Notes under the pieces: model-generated | Seen by the model: only the letters and a program-made list of their open reading frames with translations | Database searches by the model: none | Told to the model about the DNA's origin: nothing | Shown: in pieces, positions 24,556 through 36,234 of the stretch | How positions within the stretch are numbered: position 1 is the first letter of the stretch | How the letters are laid out: the number at the start of each line of letters is the position of its first letter | Translations under genes and position numbers: made by a program | NCBI GenBank assembly: GCA_001792895.1 | Contig: MARA01000006.1 | Location: 2,108,001 to 2,172,000 of the forward strand | Length of the DNA stretch: 64,000 nt | Direction: 5' to 3' | Origin: Lentinus brumalis | Lineage: Eukaryota > Basidiomycota > Agaricomycetes > Polyporales > Polyporaceae

Positions 24556-26618
24556 ATGTCTTCCGATTACGAGATTTCCGACGATGAGAACGAGTACTAC
24601 GACGAGGAGGACGATGAGATGGAGGTGGACTTTGACGACGGTGCGCATATACTGAGCTCACACACGACCAGGCTCAACCGACGTGCTCACTCACGCTCGT
24701 ATCCTATCACGCAGGGTCGGCCTCTGAGATTGAGGTAGATGCCTTCGGGGACGACTTCAAGGTCGCCGTGAGGAGCGAGCGGAAGTTGTACGAGGTGGAC
24801 TACACGTCTCTGAGTCAGCCGGAGATTGAGAAGATCATGCAGACGGACGTCGACCATATCAGCGGTATCTTTGGCGTTGAGGTGCGTCTTCTGGCGCACA
24901 TGTATCCTAGCTCCCCATTTGATGCGAATTGGCTCTCCGTGCTCGTCGTACAGCCCGCTGTGGCGGCGCAGCTCCTCCGCCACATGAACTGGAACAAGGA
25001 GAGGCTCATCGAGAAGTACATGGACAACGCGTCCTCGGTGGCGGTCGCGGCGGGTGTGGAACTCCCACCGCGAGAGCCGACTCCGCCACCGCCGAAGGCG
25101 TCCTCTAGCCGCTTGTCTTCTTCCGGGCCTCAGCGCACGACTCGGCGCACGACGGCGGATAACTTGAAGAGCTCCCCGAAGTCGAAGCGTACCACCCCTC
25201 TGGTCGAGGAGTCTAAGGAGCTCGTCTGCCCGATCTGCTTCGACGACACCCAGACGGAGTTCTTGTCGTTGATCTGCGAGCACAAGTTCTGCGCCTCGTG
25301 CTGGAAGGAGTACATCACGAGCAAGGTGCGCACCGAGGCGGAGTGCAAGATCACATGCATGGCGGAGGACTGCAACATCGTCGCGCTCGATCCGTTCGTC
25401 GAGAAGGCGCTAGGAGACGACAGGGAGACATGGACGCGCTATCAGGAGCTCCTCGTGCGACAGTTCGTATCGTGCATCCCGCACCTCAAGTTCTGCCCAT
25501 ACCCGTCTTGTACGCACACGGTGTCCTGCCCGTCGGCAGCGACCAAGTCTTCGCTGATCACGATGGTCCCTATCGTCACTTGTGGCGCGTCAAACACGCA
25601 TGTCTTCTGCTTTGGTTGCCCGATTGACACGGACCATCGGCCGGTTGTGTGTGCGGTGGCGAAGATGTGGCTGCAGAAGTGCAGGGACGACAGCGAGACG
25701 GCGAACTGGATCAAGAGCAACACGAAGGAGTGCAGTAAGTGCCAGAGCACGATCGAGAAGAATGGTGGGTGCAACCACATGACGTGCAAGAAGTGCAAGT
25801 ACGAGTTCTGCTGGGTCTGCATGGGTGAGTCGTGGTATGCCGGGGTTGTTGCGCGATGTACCGTCTGACATATGACGGTGTTTGCAGGTCCCTGGACGGA
25901 GCACGGCACGTCGTGGTACTCTTGCAACCGTTACGAGGAGAAGAACAGTGTGGACGCTCGCGACGCGCAGACCAAGAGCCGAGCATCCCTGGAGCGCTAC
26001 CTGCACGTAAGTCCATCGCCGCATATGTCCGTTTAGTTCGAGGGGCTGACGGCGAGCAGTACTACAACCGATGGGCGAACCACGAGCAATCGGCGAAGCT
26101 GTCGATGGAGCTCTACACCAAGACGGAGAAGAAGATGGAGGAGATGCAGGTCACGTCCGAGCTCACGTGGATCCAGGTGCAGTTCATGAAGAAGGCGGTG
26201 GATGTCGTCTTCAGGTGTCGCATGACGCTCAAGTGGACGTACGCGATGGCGTACTATCTTGCTTCTGGCAATGAGAAAGAGCTTTTCGAGGACAATCAGC
26301 GGTATGTTCATCCATCACACTACGTTCGACGATATCTGACGCATATATGCAGGGACTTGGAGCGAGCTGTTGAGGAGTTGTCGGAGCTGATCGAAGCCCC
26401 GATTGACCCGGAGACGATCATGACCCTCCGTCAGAAGGTGACCGACAAGACCGTGAGTGCAACGCTGGTGTCTCTGCTTCTCGCGTACTGACCGAATGTT
26501 TGTGGTATAGGTCTACGTGCAGAAGCGCAACGAGATCATGCTAGAGGACACCGCGAAGGGCTACCTAGAAGGGCGGTGGAAGTGGAACGTCACCGTAGAA
26601 GGTTTCGACTCTGCTTAA
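24556..26618 (+). CDS. Ariadne-type RBR E3 ubiquitin ligase
   Basis: A RING-between-RING ligase that takes ubiquitin from an E2 onto its own cysteine before passing it to the substrate. Exons: 24556-24640, 24715-24881, 24954-25824, 25888-26006, 26060-26301, 26353-26452, 26511-26618; 563 residues, the same size as human ARIH1. Order of parts: acidic N-terminus (YEISDDENEYYDEEDDEMEV), a UBA-like segment (AAQLLRHMNWNKERLIEKYM), RING1 starting CPICFDDTQTEF, IBR with FCPYPSC and HVFCFGC, and RING2 (CSKCQSTIEKNGGCNHMTC). The cysteine of GGCNHM is the catalytic one in this family. The Ariadne helical domain begins at YYNRWANHEQSAKL and normally auto-inhibits until a neddylated cullin binds. All key Cys/His residues are present. 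Start chosen for the conserved acidic tail. Confidence 0.95.
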
Positions 26619-27039
26619 GCATACATCATCCACTGGCATCCCATCCCCTATCACATCCTGCTACTCAGGACTCATGCCCATCGCTGCGCCGGAATTTTCG
26701 CTGGGCTCGCTGTCGTGCTCTTCTCGTCCATATCGAGCCGTGATCTGTACATGTATACGTATCCGTCGTCATTCTTTTGTGTACGTGCCATATCTTTCCC
26801 TACCCTCGTTAATAGTTCCCTATCGCAATGTACCACTACTAACGTATCACGTCCATTCATGTGTATTCGCTATCGATTTATGGGAAGTGGAGTAACTCGC
26901 AAGCGTGAGCGTGCGGTAGAGACGCTTCTCATTGCTGTGTCAAGTGGTTTATTGCCATTGCGGATACACGAGAACGTAACCGTGACAGGGATCACCTATC
27001 CCGTCGCAGGAACGCACGCCGTGCGCCTCAGGCTCTTGC
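26619..27039. other. Convergent intergenic region
   Basis: Lies between the 3' ends of the RBR ligase and orphan gene B. Nothing coding was recognised. Confidence 0.5.
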
Positions 27040-27797
27040 TTACTGTGGCCGCTTGTGCATCTTCTATGTACGGGGTGTGGTGGTTAAGTCAGATCCACGC
27101 ATATAGAATCAAGCAAGAAGAAACTGACCCTTGCTCTCTCCACCCGCGGAGACACTGTTTCTTCGTTCACAGGAGCAGGGGATTGGGCCGCGAGCGTGCG
27201 AGTGGTAGCAACGGGGAGAGCAGAGGATCCCTGGGCGGGCTGTGCTTGTCCGACAGCAAGGGCACGCGACCGAGTGTTCCTGCCGACTCCAGTGACAGCT
27301 TGTCGAGGGGGACCGGCACGATTTCGGGTGTTACCTCTACCTCGGCCCCCAGCACGCGGGCTCCTGCCGAGATATTCGCCGGGTACGACGAAGGGGGGCT
27401 GCCCGTCCTCTGTGGCGATGCCATAGGGCACCGTCCATGCGCTCTCGCTAGCGAGATACCCGCGCAGATGTGTCGGCCTGTATTCGCTGGACATGGGGTC
27501 TGTGCACGGTGAGTATCCATGGTCTGGCTTTGAGTATCCGTCGGTGAGTGGTGGCGCCGTGGCTTCTGGCTTGCAGGAGGCAGGAGGTCCGTAGGCGGGC
27601 AGGAGCTTCGGGAAGACTTTGGTGTGGTTAACAGTGGTGAACTGGACGACCTGTTGGGATGCGAAGGAACTCGTGGCAGTCGGTGGACCGTCCGTGTAGG
27701 CAAGTTGAGGGCTGTTAGAATGTCCGTGGTCCGGACTCGAGTGAGCGTGGTTTGCAGGTGGTATTTGGTGCTGGTCGGAATTGTCGTGGTCGGACAT
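27040..27797 (-). CDS. Orphan gene B, paralogue of gene A
   Basis: Exons 27797-27129 and 27063-27040 give 230 residues. The start is the MSDHDNSDQ methionine. The first half is rich in His, Ser, Pro and Thr. The second half shares FVVPGEYL, a Gly/Arg-rich linker, QAQPAQGSSA and the VAT...LAAQSPAPV stretch with gene A (6675-7357, plus strand). Intron position and phase are the same (GTCAGT...ACATAG), and the last exon is again eight codons ending in KRPQ plus stop. Shared intron position and fixed C-terminus show common descent and selection on the end of the protein. No domain or membrane segment. The last exon (KMHKRPQ) is basic and could be a localisation signal, which is inference. Function unknown. 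Confidence 0.68.
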
Positions 27798-28698
27798 GGT
27801 CGGTCGAAAGGTGCAGGCAGTTCAAATGGGAAGCCCATTGTTTCATGCTGCTCTTCATATACCAAGCAGAGTCGGAGGCCAAAGCAGTCTGCAGAGACAA
27901 AGCGTGAGCCAGGCGCCACATGGGCAGTGTCCAAGCAGTCCAAGCGTGGCCCCAAGCAAAGACCCTGTGCGCCAATCTTGAATGGTGTGCATTGACAAGT
28001 GGCAAGATCCGGTCATTGTGCAGAAGGACTAAGACTTCCAGTGTGGTTTTGTCCACTGAAGGTAGGAGGAGAGAGACGCGTCGTTTTGAGCACTGCGTTG
28101 TCCACCGGACGAACTTCGCACCGTGCCACCATCGGCTATACCCGAGGGCCGGACAGCGGGACGCAGTGATGGCAAAGAGCTAGAAGGAGTTGAGAAGGAA
28201 GCCATTCAGCGTTTTCAGCTCAAATGTATATGATGCGTACAAAAGTAAAGCACTCGCCATATACGCATGATTGCCAGTGATACCAGCTTAAAGCATAGTC
28301 AGTGGGCCGACGATCGATACTTGCGCCGAAAAGTTATACATTCAACTCCGAAACATCGTACAAGTAGACACCAGTGCCTCCATCGAGCCAAACCGGCTAG
28401 ACATATAGGTCCGTCAGCCATTCCGGCGTAATTGTTCGATTGGGACACAAGCAGACAAACATGAATCGTAAATCGTAACAAGCGACAGACGAGATAGAAT
28501 TCCGGGCTCAGAATATGTGATATGTGATGTATGGGGACGAGCGAAAGATAAGGTGGGAAGGAGGGAAAGTGATTCCGTGAAAGAGTAGACACCAGGCGCG
28601 AGAAGAAGCGTTACAACAAACCTATCTCACAAGAACTGTCCGATGGCTGTCCTTCTAGGGCCGGCTCCCCACATGCGGAAGCGGGGATGTCAGAGGCT
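27798..28698. other. Intergenic: gene B promoter and 3' flank of the next minus-strand gene
   Basis: No gene is supported. A minus-strand TATATG near 27860 is a weak candidate for the gene B promoter. Confidence 0.45.
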
Positions 28699-29774
28699 CT
28701 ACTGCTTCTCGGACTTCTCATCGACCGGGACGGGGACGGCCTCGGAGCCCTCGAGCATGGTGTACTGCGGGGGCGGGACGAGCAGCTCGGCATCGTCGAA
28801 GACGACCTCGTACTCGGCGTCCTCGTCGCGAGCACCGCGGAAGGCGCGGGCGATGACAAGGACCATGACCCAGACCATGCGGAGGAGCACGCCTATGCCG
28901 CATCCTATATATATCCGACATCATTAGCGCCCGTATCAACATCGAGAAGATGGAGGAATGGAGACAACAATGATGCGCGACGCTTGCGGAGATGGCAGTG
29001 GGGGATAGGGATGAAGAGTGCAGGGACGGGGGATTGGATTGCGGAATGAAACAGAGGAGAGACGACGAAGGAGCTACTCACCGAGAACGAATGCGACCGC
29101 GCGGCCCTCCCAGGGACCGAGGCTCATGAGAGCGTGATGGACACGGCGGAGGAACGAGCCGTGGAGACGGTGGTGAGGCCGATGAATCCACATCGGGCGG
29201 TGAGCGGGGTGCTCAACGATGTCCCCCTCCTCTTCGGGAGCGAACCCAGGGCGGACAGGGGTGCCCACGAAAGGCAGGACAGGAAGGGCGTGCTTGCCAG
29301 TGGCAGCGCCACCTTGCACCTCGACGTGGTGAGGGCGCGGCATCGCGGGGATGGGATGCATGATAGGACGTATGTCGGGCTTGATCGCCTCAAGGCCGAG
29401 CATCTGGCGCAAGGCGTTGGTGGCATCGAGGGCCTTATCCTTCATGGACTGGCAGAAGGGGCGGCGGTGGGGCTTGCCGTTCCCATTCGCCTCAGGGAAC
29501 AGCTCTATGGGGCGGAAGATGGGGGTGGGGATGTGGGCGACATCGTGGGCTTCGGGGGCGGCATGTCCGTAGGAGACTTCGGTCACCACCACTCTGATGG
29601 GACTTGCAGCGACTGATGGGGCGATGAAGAGACATTCGTTCCAGACGTAGTAAGCAATATGGCGGGGTAGGGTGAGGAAGAGGGCGTGAGGGCAATGGCG
29701 GTTGAACGAGAAGCAGAGGACTTACCGAGACTTGCGCCGAGAACGACGAGCGCAGGAAGTGCGCCAAAACGCAT
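28699..29774 (-). CDS. Small secreted or single-pass membrane protein, unknown function
   Basis: Exons 29774-29726, 29612-29082 and 28904-28699 give 261 residues. An N-terminal hydrophobic stretch (MRFGALPALVVLGASLG, ending near VAASP) looks like a cleavable signal peptide. The middle is Pro/His-rich (PHHVEVQ, HPAHRPMWIHRPHHRLHGSF). A second hydrophobic segment, GIGVLLRMVWVMVLVIARAF (about residues 195-214), would be a membrane helix, leaving a short acidic cytosolic tail (DEDAEYEVVFDDAELLVPPP, then a -PPQYTML motif). This is a type I topology. The PPQY box resembles PPxY motifs that recruit Nedd4/Rsp5 WW domains, so ubiquitin-driven sorting is possible (inference). I do not recognise the family. 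Confidence 0.75.
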
Positions 29775-30684
29775 TCGTGGATATGTTAGGTCGACGAGTT
29801 GAGTTGATGAGGGTAAGAGAAGAAGAGATCTGCAGAAGATGTGAACGAGAGTCGGTGGAGGTAGAGGACTTTACGATACTTGGATGTTGTGGTAACTGGG
29901 TAAGAGACGTCGTGCAGGACAGCCGCCTCTCTCGCTCAGCCACCCGCAAACCACGTGGCCACTCCAGATCCGGTATGTCAGACGCCCATGACAACCATCT
30001 TTCTTTGCTTCACGCCACCGACAGCCATCGTCCCGGTACTCTCAGCTTCTCTTCTTGGCTCTACACGATGACTCAAAAGGCTGCAGCTTGCTCAAACAGG
30101 AGAAGTTCTCATACTCACTGCCACTAATGGAGTCATCGCCAGCTTGATGCGGCAGTGTCACTCAAGGTTCTATCTAGCCTGGTAGTACTCCGAGTTAGTC
30201 GGTGCTTGGACTTGGACTGGCCCGAAACATCGGAGTCAACAGGAGTCCAAGCGTACGAAATGTCTATCGAAAATCTGAGGCGGTTTCCTTCGGACAATGA
30301 TTGCTTCTGGTAGGCCTTCGCGGACTGTCGACTCCGGGGTATGCATCCTCGTGGACTCTCTCTCGGCCACTGGGGATTGAGCGTTGGCTGGTGCTTCTAG
30401 TGCAGTATGTACCGTCTCGCACTTGTTCGAGATTGACGCTCATGTGGCCACCTGCTGCGAATGCACGCTGATTCAGATTGAGTTGTGCAGCAGGTTTCCC
30501 GGTGCGGTGAACAGCTCTCCGATATCCCGGCGCGCCAGGGGACGGATTGGTAGTCTGGTTGCCGGTTGATCCATGCCTCCGACTGAACATGACTAAGTCC
30601 ATATATCTGGATATCTGCGAGCCCCAACCGCAACTTGAACCAAGACTCCTCACTGCGGTACTCCTTCCTGCAATTGCTTCTGCC
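29775..30684. other. Divergent intergenic region
   Basis: Holds the promoters of the membrane-protein gene and the hydrolase. Open frames here have no motifs. Confidence 0.5.
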
Positions 30685-31933
30685 ATGGGTCATCTTCTGC
30701 GCTACCAACCCTTCAAAGGCCTCTATCTTCTGTACATGCTTGCCACAGCGCTGGTCCGAGTGCCCTGGTGGTGCATCCGCTACCTCCGTCCCCACAACCG
30801 GCCCCGCTCTTCGTGGTCACTCTGGCAGGCTGTCCTTGTTGACCTGCACCGCGAAGTACTCTTCCCCATTGTCCTCGATATAGGATACCGAGAGGCGGCC
30901 CCAGGTGGACCAAGAGCTGACGGACGCGCGGGCGGTCTGGATAGAGGGACTGGCTGACAACTCCACCGCGTTCTGCGGAGAGATTCGACGCGCGGCGAAC
31001 ATCAACGGCGTGCGACCGGAGAAGGTGCTCGCTTTCTGGTTGTTCAAGCCTGGTACAGGTACTTCGGTGGACCTGAAGGCGAAGGACGGCGAGAAGGTGG
31101 CCATGCACATGCACGGCGGGGGCTTCATCGTGAGCGAAGAGTCATCTACGCACTGGTTCACTTGCTGACTGAATTGCTGTCAGATGGGCAGCGGACATCC
31201 GGAGAACGCGGCGGTGCAGCTGAGTGTCAAACTCGTCGCTCACAGCCAGAGTGTGTCGCGTATCCTCGAAGTTGACTATCGCCTCTCTGCCGCACCGCCC
31301 GACAAGGCCATGAATCCCTTCCCCGCTGCCGTTCTCGACTCCCTCACTGCCTACCGATACCTCATCCACGGCCTCGGCTTCGACCCGAGCAACATCACCG
31401 TCATCGGCGACTCCGCAGGTGGCAACATCGCGCTCGCGCTCGTGCGGCACCTCGTCGAGAGCCGCCTGCCCGACCTGCCCTCGCCCGGCCGCTTCGTCAT
31501 CTGCTCGGCGTGGCTCGACATCTTCGAGACGCGCAAGTCGGACCCGGGCGCGTCGCACAACCGGAATAGCAAGAGCGACATGCTCGGCGTGAGCGTCGCC
31601 TACTCGCGCAGTGCGTACCTCGGCGCGCTGGAGAAGGACTCCGAGATCGAGGCGCGGACGAACCGGTACGTCGCGCCCGGGTCGGTGCCGGACGAGCTGG
31701 TGAAGGGCTCCTATGTCGGCTTCCCCCGCACGTATGTCTCTGCGGGCGAGGCAGAGTATATCTATACGGACTCGGTCGTCTTGGTGGATAGGATGGAGGC
31801 GGATGGCGCGGAGGTTCGCCGGGACTTCCCTCTGGACGCCATTCACGACTATATGAGCTTCCCGTGGTTTGAGCCGGAGCGGACGAAAGGGATCAAGCGA
31901 CTAGCGAACTGGTTGGACGAGTCAAACGACTAG
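30685..31933 (+). CDS. Alpha/beta hydrolase (hormone-sensitive-lipase-like), one frame break
   Basis: Esterase/lipase of the fungal Abhydrolase_3 type. Exons 30685-31129 and 31184-31933 give about 397 residues after frame repair. The start MGHLLRYQPFKGLYLL with a hydrophobic N-terminus is typical of the basidiomycete group. HMHGGGFI is the oxyanion-hole HGGG motif, GDSAGGN carries the catalytic serine, and the late DAIHDY carries the catalytic histidine; an acidic residue near YVSAGEAEYIYTDS would complete the triad. The frame changes at the C run 30899-30902, where one C too many (or two too few) separates ...GYREAA from QVDQELTDARAVWIEGL. No plausible intron bridges the change, because the only candidate would be 28 bases. 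The intron at 31130-31183 is normal. Substrate unknown. Confidence 0.85.
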
Positions 31934-32911
31934 GTTATCTCGCTTTGTGATCGACTGTCACTCTTAGAAGGCGCCGAATACTGCACTGAACTTTAGACAG
32001 AAGGGCTCTCTGGCATTGGCCGACTGGACCTAGTAACTTAAGTCAAGTCACTAGTACTTCAACATGGTAGTACGAGTCTGTCGAGTTGTCGGTTAGCTGT
32101 TCATCAAACGAGCCTCTTGACTAGACTCGCAAGCTATGTAGCCTCACCTGGCTCCCTGCCGCTGCCTTGATAGCAAGATAACCGACATAGCAAACATGAA
32201 CAAGCTTGACTTTTCCACTACTTTCAGCACCTCTAGTGCACAGTAGGCGGAAGGGATATATTCCACCCGTACATACACAAGAGCGAAGCTAAACATCATC
32301 TATCTGAATACACATCAGGGCGTTAGGGGACTGTGAGGGGAGAAAGGCAGCGGGGGTGAGAGGGGGGTGAGGATTCCAAAAACGATTTACAGAAGCAGAC
32401 TGCGCCACGTCGCGGACGCAATAAGTGAAGCTAACAAAGAGGAGTCGAGAGCATATCCGATCCGATCCGTAGGTATGGGTAAGGAGGGGTGAGTATAGTC
32501 GTGTATAGCGGAAGGGAAGGGGCGAGACGAGGAAGAGACGGAAAGAGACGAGGGACAAAGTATGGGATTTAGCGGGAATGCCCTACGACATCCCTAGTTG
32601 GCGTTAGTGTAGCGATACGTAGTTTGTACAATGTCGTGCAGACATAGCGCAAAGCAGAAAGAATTGAGACAGCATGGCCGGAGTCAACTCCGTGAGTCGA
32701 GAACGGGAGAGCGATAGAGAGGTGAGAGGCAAACTCAAGAGGAAGGATACGTAGCGGTCATCGGGGACGGGGCATCATCAACATCGGCGCGAGCATGCTC
32801 CAGCGTCCTGGAATCCACAGAATGACTGTCGAACCAAAAAGACACATAAGAATACGCTGCGTTCGCGGCGCGGAGATCAGGAGGTCGTATCGGAGCGAAT
32901 TTCGGCGGGAC
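31934..32911. other. Convergent intergenic region
   Basis: Lies between the 3' ends of the hydrolase and aminopeptidase P. No coding sequence or repeat array was recognised; part may be the long 3' untranslated region of the latter. Confidence 0.5.
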
Positions 32912-35900
32912 TCAGTCCCAGTCGATGGTCAGACCACCAGGGCCAGCACCAGAGATGCCGATTCCGCGCTCGGCCTGCCTGTGCAGATACTTTATTGCGC
33001 GTTTGTCGTTCAGCTTCCGCAGAGGCTCCTCGAGCTTATCTAAACATTCGCGGTTGTGGTCCTACGAGACGGAAGTTCCGTCAGCGAGTTGTCGCACTCG
33101 AGCGTTCTGGAAGGTGTTACCTTGAGCCACTGGCGCTCCTCCTTGGACAGCATGACCTCCTTGACCATCTTCGTCTGTATCGGCACACAGGTGAGCCGCT
33201 CAAATTTGAGCCAAACGTCACCGTTGAATTGCCCTCTGGTCTATGAGGAAAGGCGGGTCAGTCAGGCTCCCGCAGCCACAGGAATAACAGCTACATACCT
33301 TATAGCGGCGGACGACCAGTGCAGACTCGATGCGCATACCCCACTTGCCAGCGTTGTCTTCGGGACGTTGCGTGAGCAGATCTCATTTGAAGAAGAACAA
33401 GGAGAATAACACGCACAGAAGCCAGGCTCGTTGGTGATCACATGTCCATGTACAAGCGGAGTATCGCTAGAAAACGACTGCGGGCCTTCGTGAACGTTCA
33501 AGAACGAGCCGAACCCATGTCCGGTTCCGTGCTGAACACGCCATACCGTTAGTAATCCTACCCAGCGGACGAAGGGGACGGAAAGCAAGAAGCGCACCAT
33601 GTAGTTCAGCCCGTCCTGCCAGAGCGCCTTACGCGCCAACACGTCCAGCTTGGCACCGGACGTGCCCTCTGGGAAGACAGCGGAGTCAATAGCGATCTAT
33701 ATAGCAGCGCGACCAGAGCGTGTTCCTTATCAGCATAATTCGTTCATGCGTGGACGAGATGGGGTACGTACGTGTCCCTGGAGGACGCGCGTGAAAGCGT
33801 CGCACTGCTCGGGCGTTGGCCGGCCAAAGTGCACAGTGCGTGTTGTGTCGCAGGTGCCGTCTAGGTACTGTCCTCCCGAGTCGCTGGATGGAAGGAACGC
33901 AAGAGCATTGACAATCAGTCCTGCTGCGATCGCACTTGCCAAGATGATAAATTGTTACTCACTTGAGGTAAGGCGTATCGCGGTCAATCATCCGCGCCGT
34001 GTGTTTATGCGGCACATAGTGAGGCAGTGCTGCAACGGCAAGCGTCAGCTGCGCATCCAAGACGGCGTTTCGAGGGACACACGTACCGGCGTTAGGTCCG
34101 CTCGCCGAGATGTTCTCGTACGCAAGACCCATGTAGTTCTTGTTCTTACGACGGTACTCCGTGAGCCTCCACGCTGCTTCATACTCGGTGATGTCGTAGC
34201 CCTGCTGGAGCTTCTCCTCGAGCCAGGCAAGCCAGCGCACGTATGCAATACCGTCCCGGAGGTAGGCGTCTCTTAAACCCGCAATCTCCACCTCGTTCTT
34301 CACGGCCTTGATCTCCTCGACGTACGACGGGAGCACGGTGTAGCGGAAGCTGGTCATCATGAGGCAGATCGCGTAAGAAGTCTGCGGCGAGATGATGACC
34401 TGGGAGGCAATACGGCGTAAGCTACGGTGCGAGTGGAGGATGGTGACATGTACTTACGTTGCCTTCGCCCCATTCCTTCCGACGCAGGAACGTCCATATC
34501 TCGTTGTAGTCGCGGTGGGAGACGTTAATCGACTGGAGGTACGTCTCCACACTAGAATCGATCTTCGACTTTTCGATGAACAGAATCGCAGTCTCCAGTC
34601 CGATGAACAGGTACGAATGGAAGACCGGATTGAAAGGGATATCGTCGCCGCGGAGATTGAGCAACCATGCTGTCCATCGGAGGACGCTTAAGCACGAGTG
34701 ATACAGGAGGCTGACTGACCTACGCACCTATTGACGAGAGATTCGAGATCAAGGTTGCGACTTGCATCTGGGACGGCTTGGGTGCCGCCTTCGAGTACGA
34801 CGGGACAGAGGGCCGCTGCTGCGTGATCCACTTCCGCACCCGCGACAGCTTATCATTAGCAGGCATCCCAGCAAAATTCCGCTTATGCACGTAGATGGGC
34901 TCGCGACTCCGCGCGGGCTTCTCACGCCAAACAAGGTCCACGAGATTTTGCGGCGGATACTGCAGCTTCGAGTTCTTCGGCTTGAGCTCGTTATTCAGAG
35001 CTGTCGCCTTCTCGTACGAGATCAGACGGGCGTCCATGCCGATCTTGGAGTCGTTTGCGTGCTGGACGATCCACTCCGTCCAGTCCCGCACGTTCCCAGG
35101 GGCACCGACGTCGACAACCTCCCAGTTCTGGTCGAGCTGCTCACGGGCCTGCAGCCAATAGCGGGAGTCGGTAAGCAAGTACGCCGAGTTCCTGGTCACA
35201 ATCGCCTGCCCGGCGGATCCGGTGAAGCTGGAGAGAGTGAGCGATCTGAGAATCAAGACCGCGAGACCGACCTACCCGGAGATCCATTCCCGACGCTTGT
35301 CGTGGGGAGCGATGTACTCCGATCCATGCGAATCCTCGCTCGGGATGACGCTGCGCGCGAACTGAGAACGACGGCGACGGCGAGAGCGTGCGAAGCACTT
35401 ACTAGAAGTCCAGCCCGTGCTGCCGCATGAGGTCGCGGAGGGCCTCCAGCCTGCTGCTGGTGTCCTGCCTCGCCATGATCGGGTCCTCATCGCGGATCTT
35501 GCGCTCCAGGGCAGACCCGACGAGGGTGCTGGAAGACTCAGACGGGTACAGCGTCGGGCGAGCGCTCCTCCCACTCGCCTTTGTCGTGTTCGACTTGTAC
35601 GTGTCTGACCGTTTCGGGCCTTTCGGTGGGGCGGGAGGGGGGACGAAGCGGATCGAGCCGCCGTTGGTCGATATGGAGGGGTGACGGTTGAGAGAGCCGT
35701 CCGCATTCGACTGGCCGCCGTAGTCGGCCTGGCTCATCGAGTGCGAGGAACGTGAGTGTTTCGAGCCCGATGTCGCGCGCGAACGCATCTCAGAGCCTGG
35801 CGAGTTGTACCGTGGGGGCGGGGTGTCATGCTGAGCGGCCATCATGTCCTTCTCGTCCATCCCTTGCTCTTGTCCTTCTTCCCGATACCCCATCCATATC

Positions 35901-36234
35901 CCCACTTCTTGCCTGCGGACTTGTCCTTCGACGACGTACCGGCGACGGTGTTTGACCGCTTGAGGGTCGGTCGAGGGGTAACCTCATGTGCGACATCGAG
36001 ATTGGGGACGTTGTAGGACTCGGTCTCGGAGGAGAAGGTGAGCTTCTCGGCGCGTGAAGTGAGAGTCGCGGTCGGGGAGTAGGAATCGGTGCCCAGACGA
36101 TCGATGCTGGAGCGACGAGAGCTGTAGTCCTCTGTCGCGGAGCGCTCGGAGTAGGTGAGCCTGCGGCGAGACTTATTGCCGCCAAAGAAAGGAAGACAAA
36201 GCGGGGGAGGCGGGGGCGGAGGCGGGGGAGGCAT
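32912..36234 (-). CDS. Xaa-Pro aminopeptidase (aminopeptidase P) with long N-terminal extension, one frame break
   Basis: Cleaves the first residue from peptides with proline second. Exons 5'-3': 36234-35403, 35350-35276, 35227-34728, 34669-34458, 34399-34087, 34029-33963, 33883-33772, 33696-33598, 33531-33417, 33357-33299, 33240-33121, 33061-32912; 884 residues after repair. The M24 core has the dinuclear metal ligands: both Asp in [11 protein letters not shown], His in HGTGHGFG, Glu in NEPGFY and Glu in RIESALVV. The two N-terminal creatinase-like domains start at [15 protein letters not shown] and include FTGSAGQA. About 270 residues of disordered sequence (polyproline start, Ser/Arg-rich) precede them, all in exon 1. 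One G is missing at the CCC of 35861-35863 ([13 protein letters not shown]). An internal ATG at 35476 ([13 protein letters not shown]) would yield a standard-length cytosolic enzyme. Confidence 0.92.

Noticed and set aside
30870..30898. 28-base GT...AG segment that would fix the hydrolase frame as an intron
   Set aside because: Too short for a spliceosomal intron, and it would remove residues that look conserved; a frame break at the C run is a better explanation.
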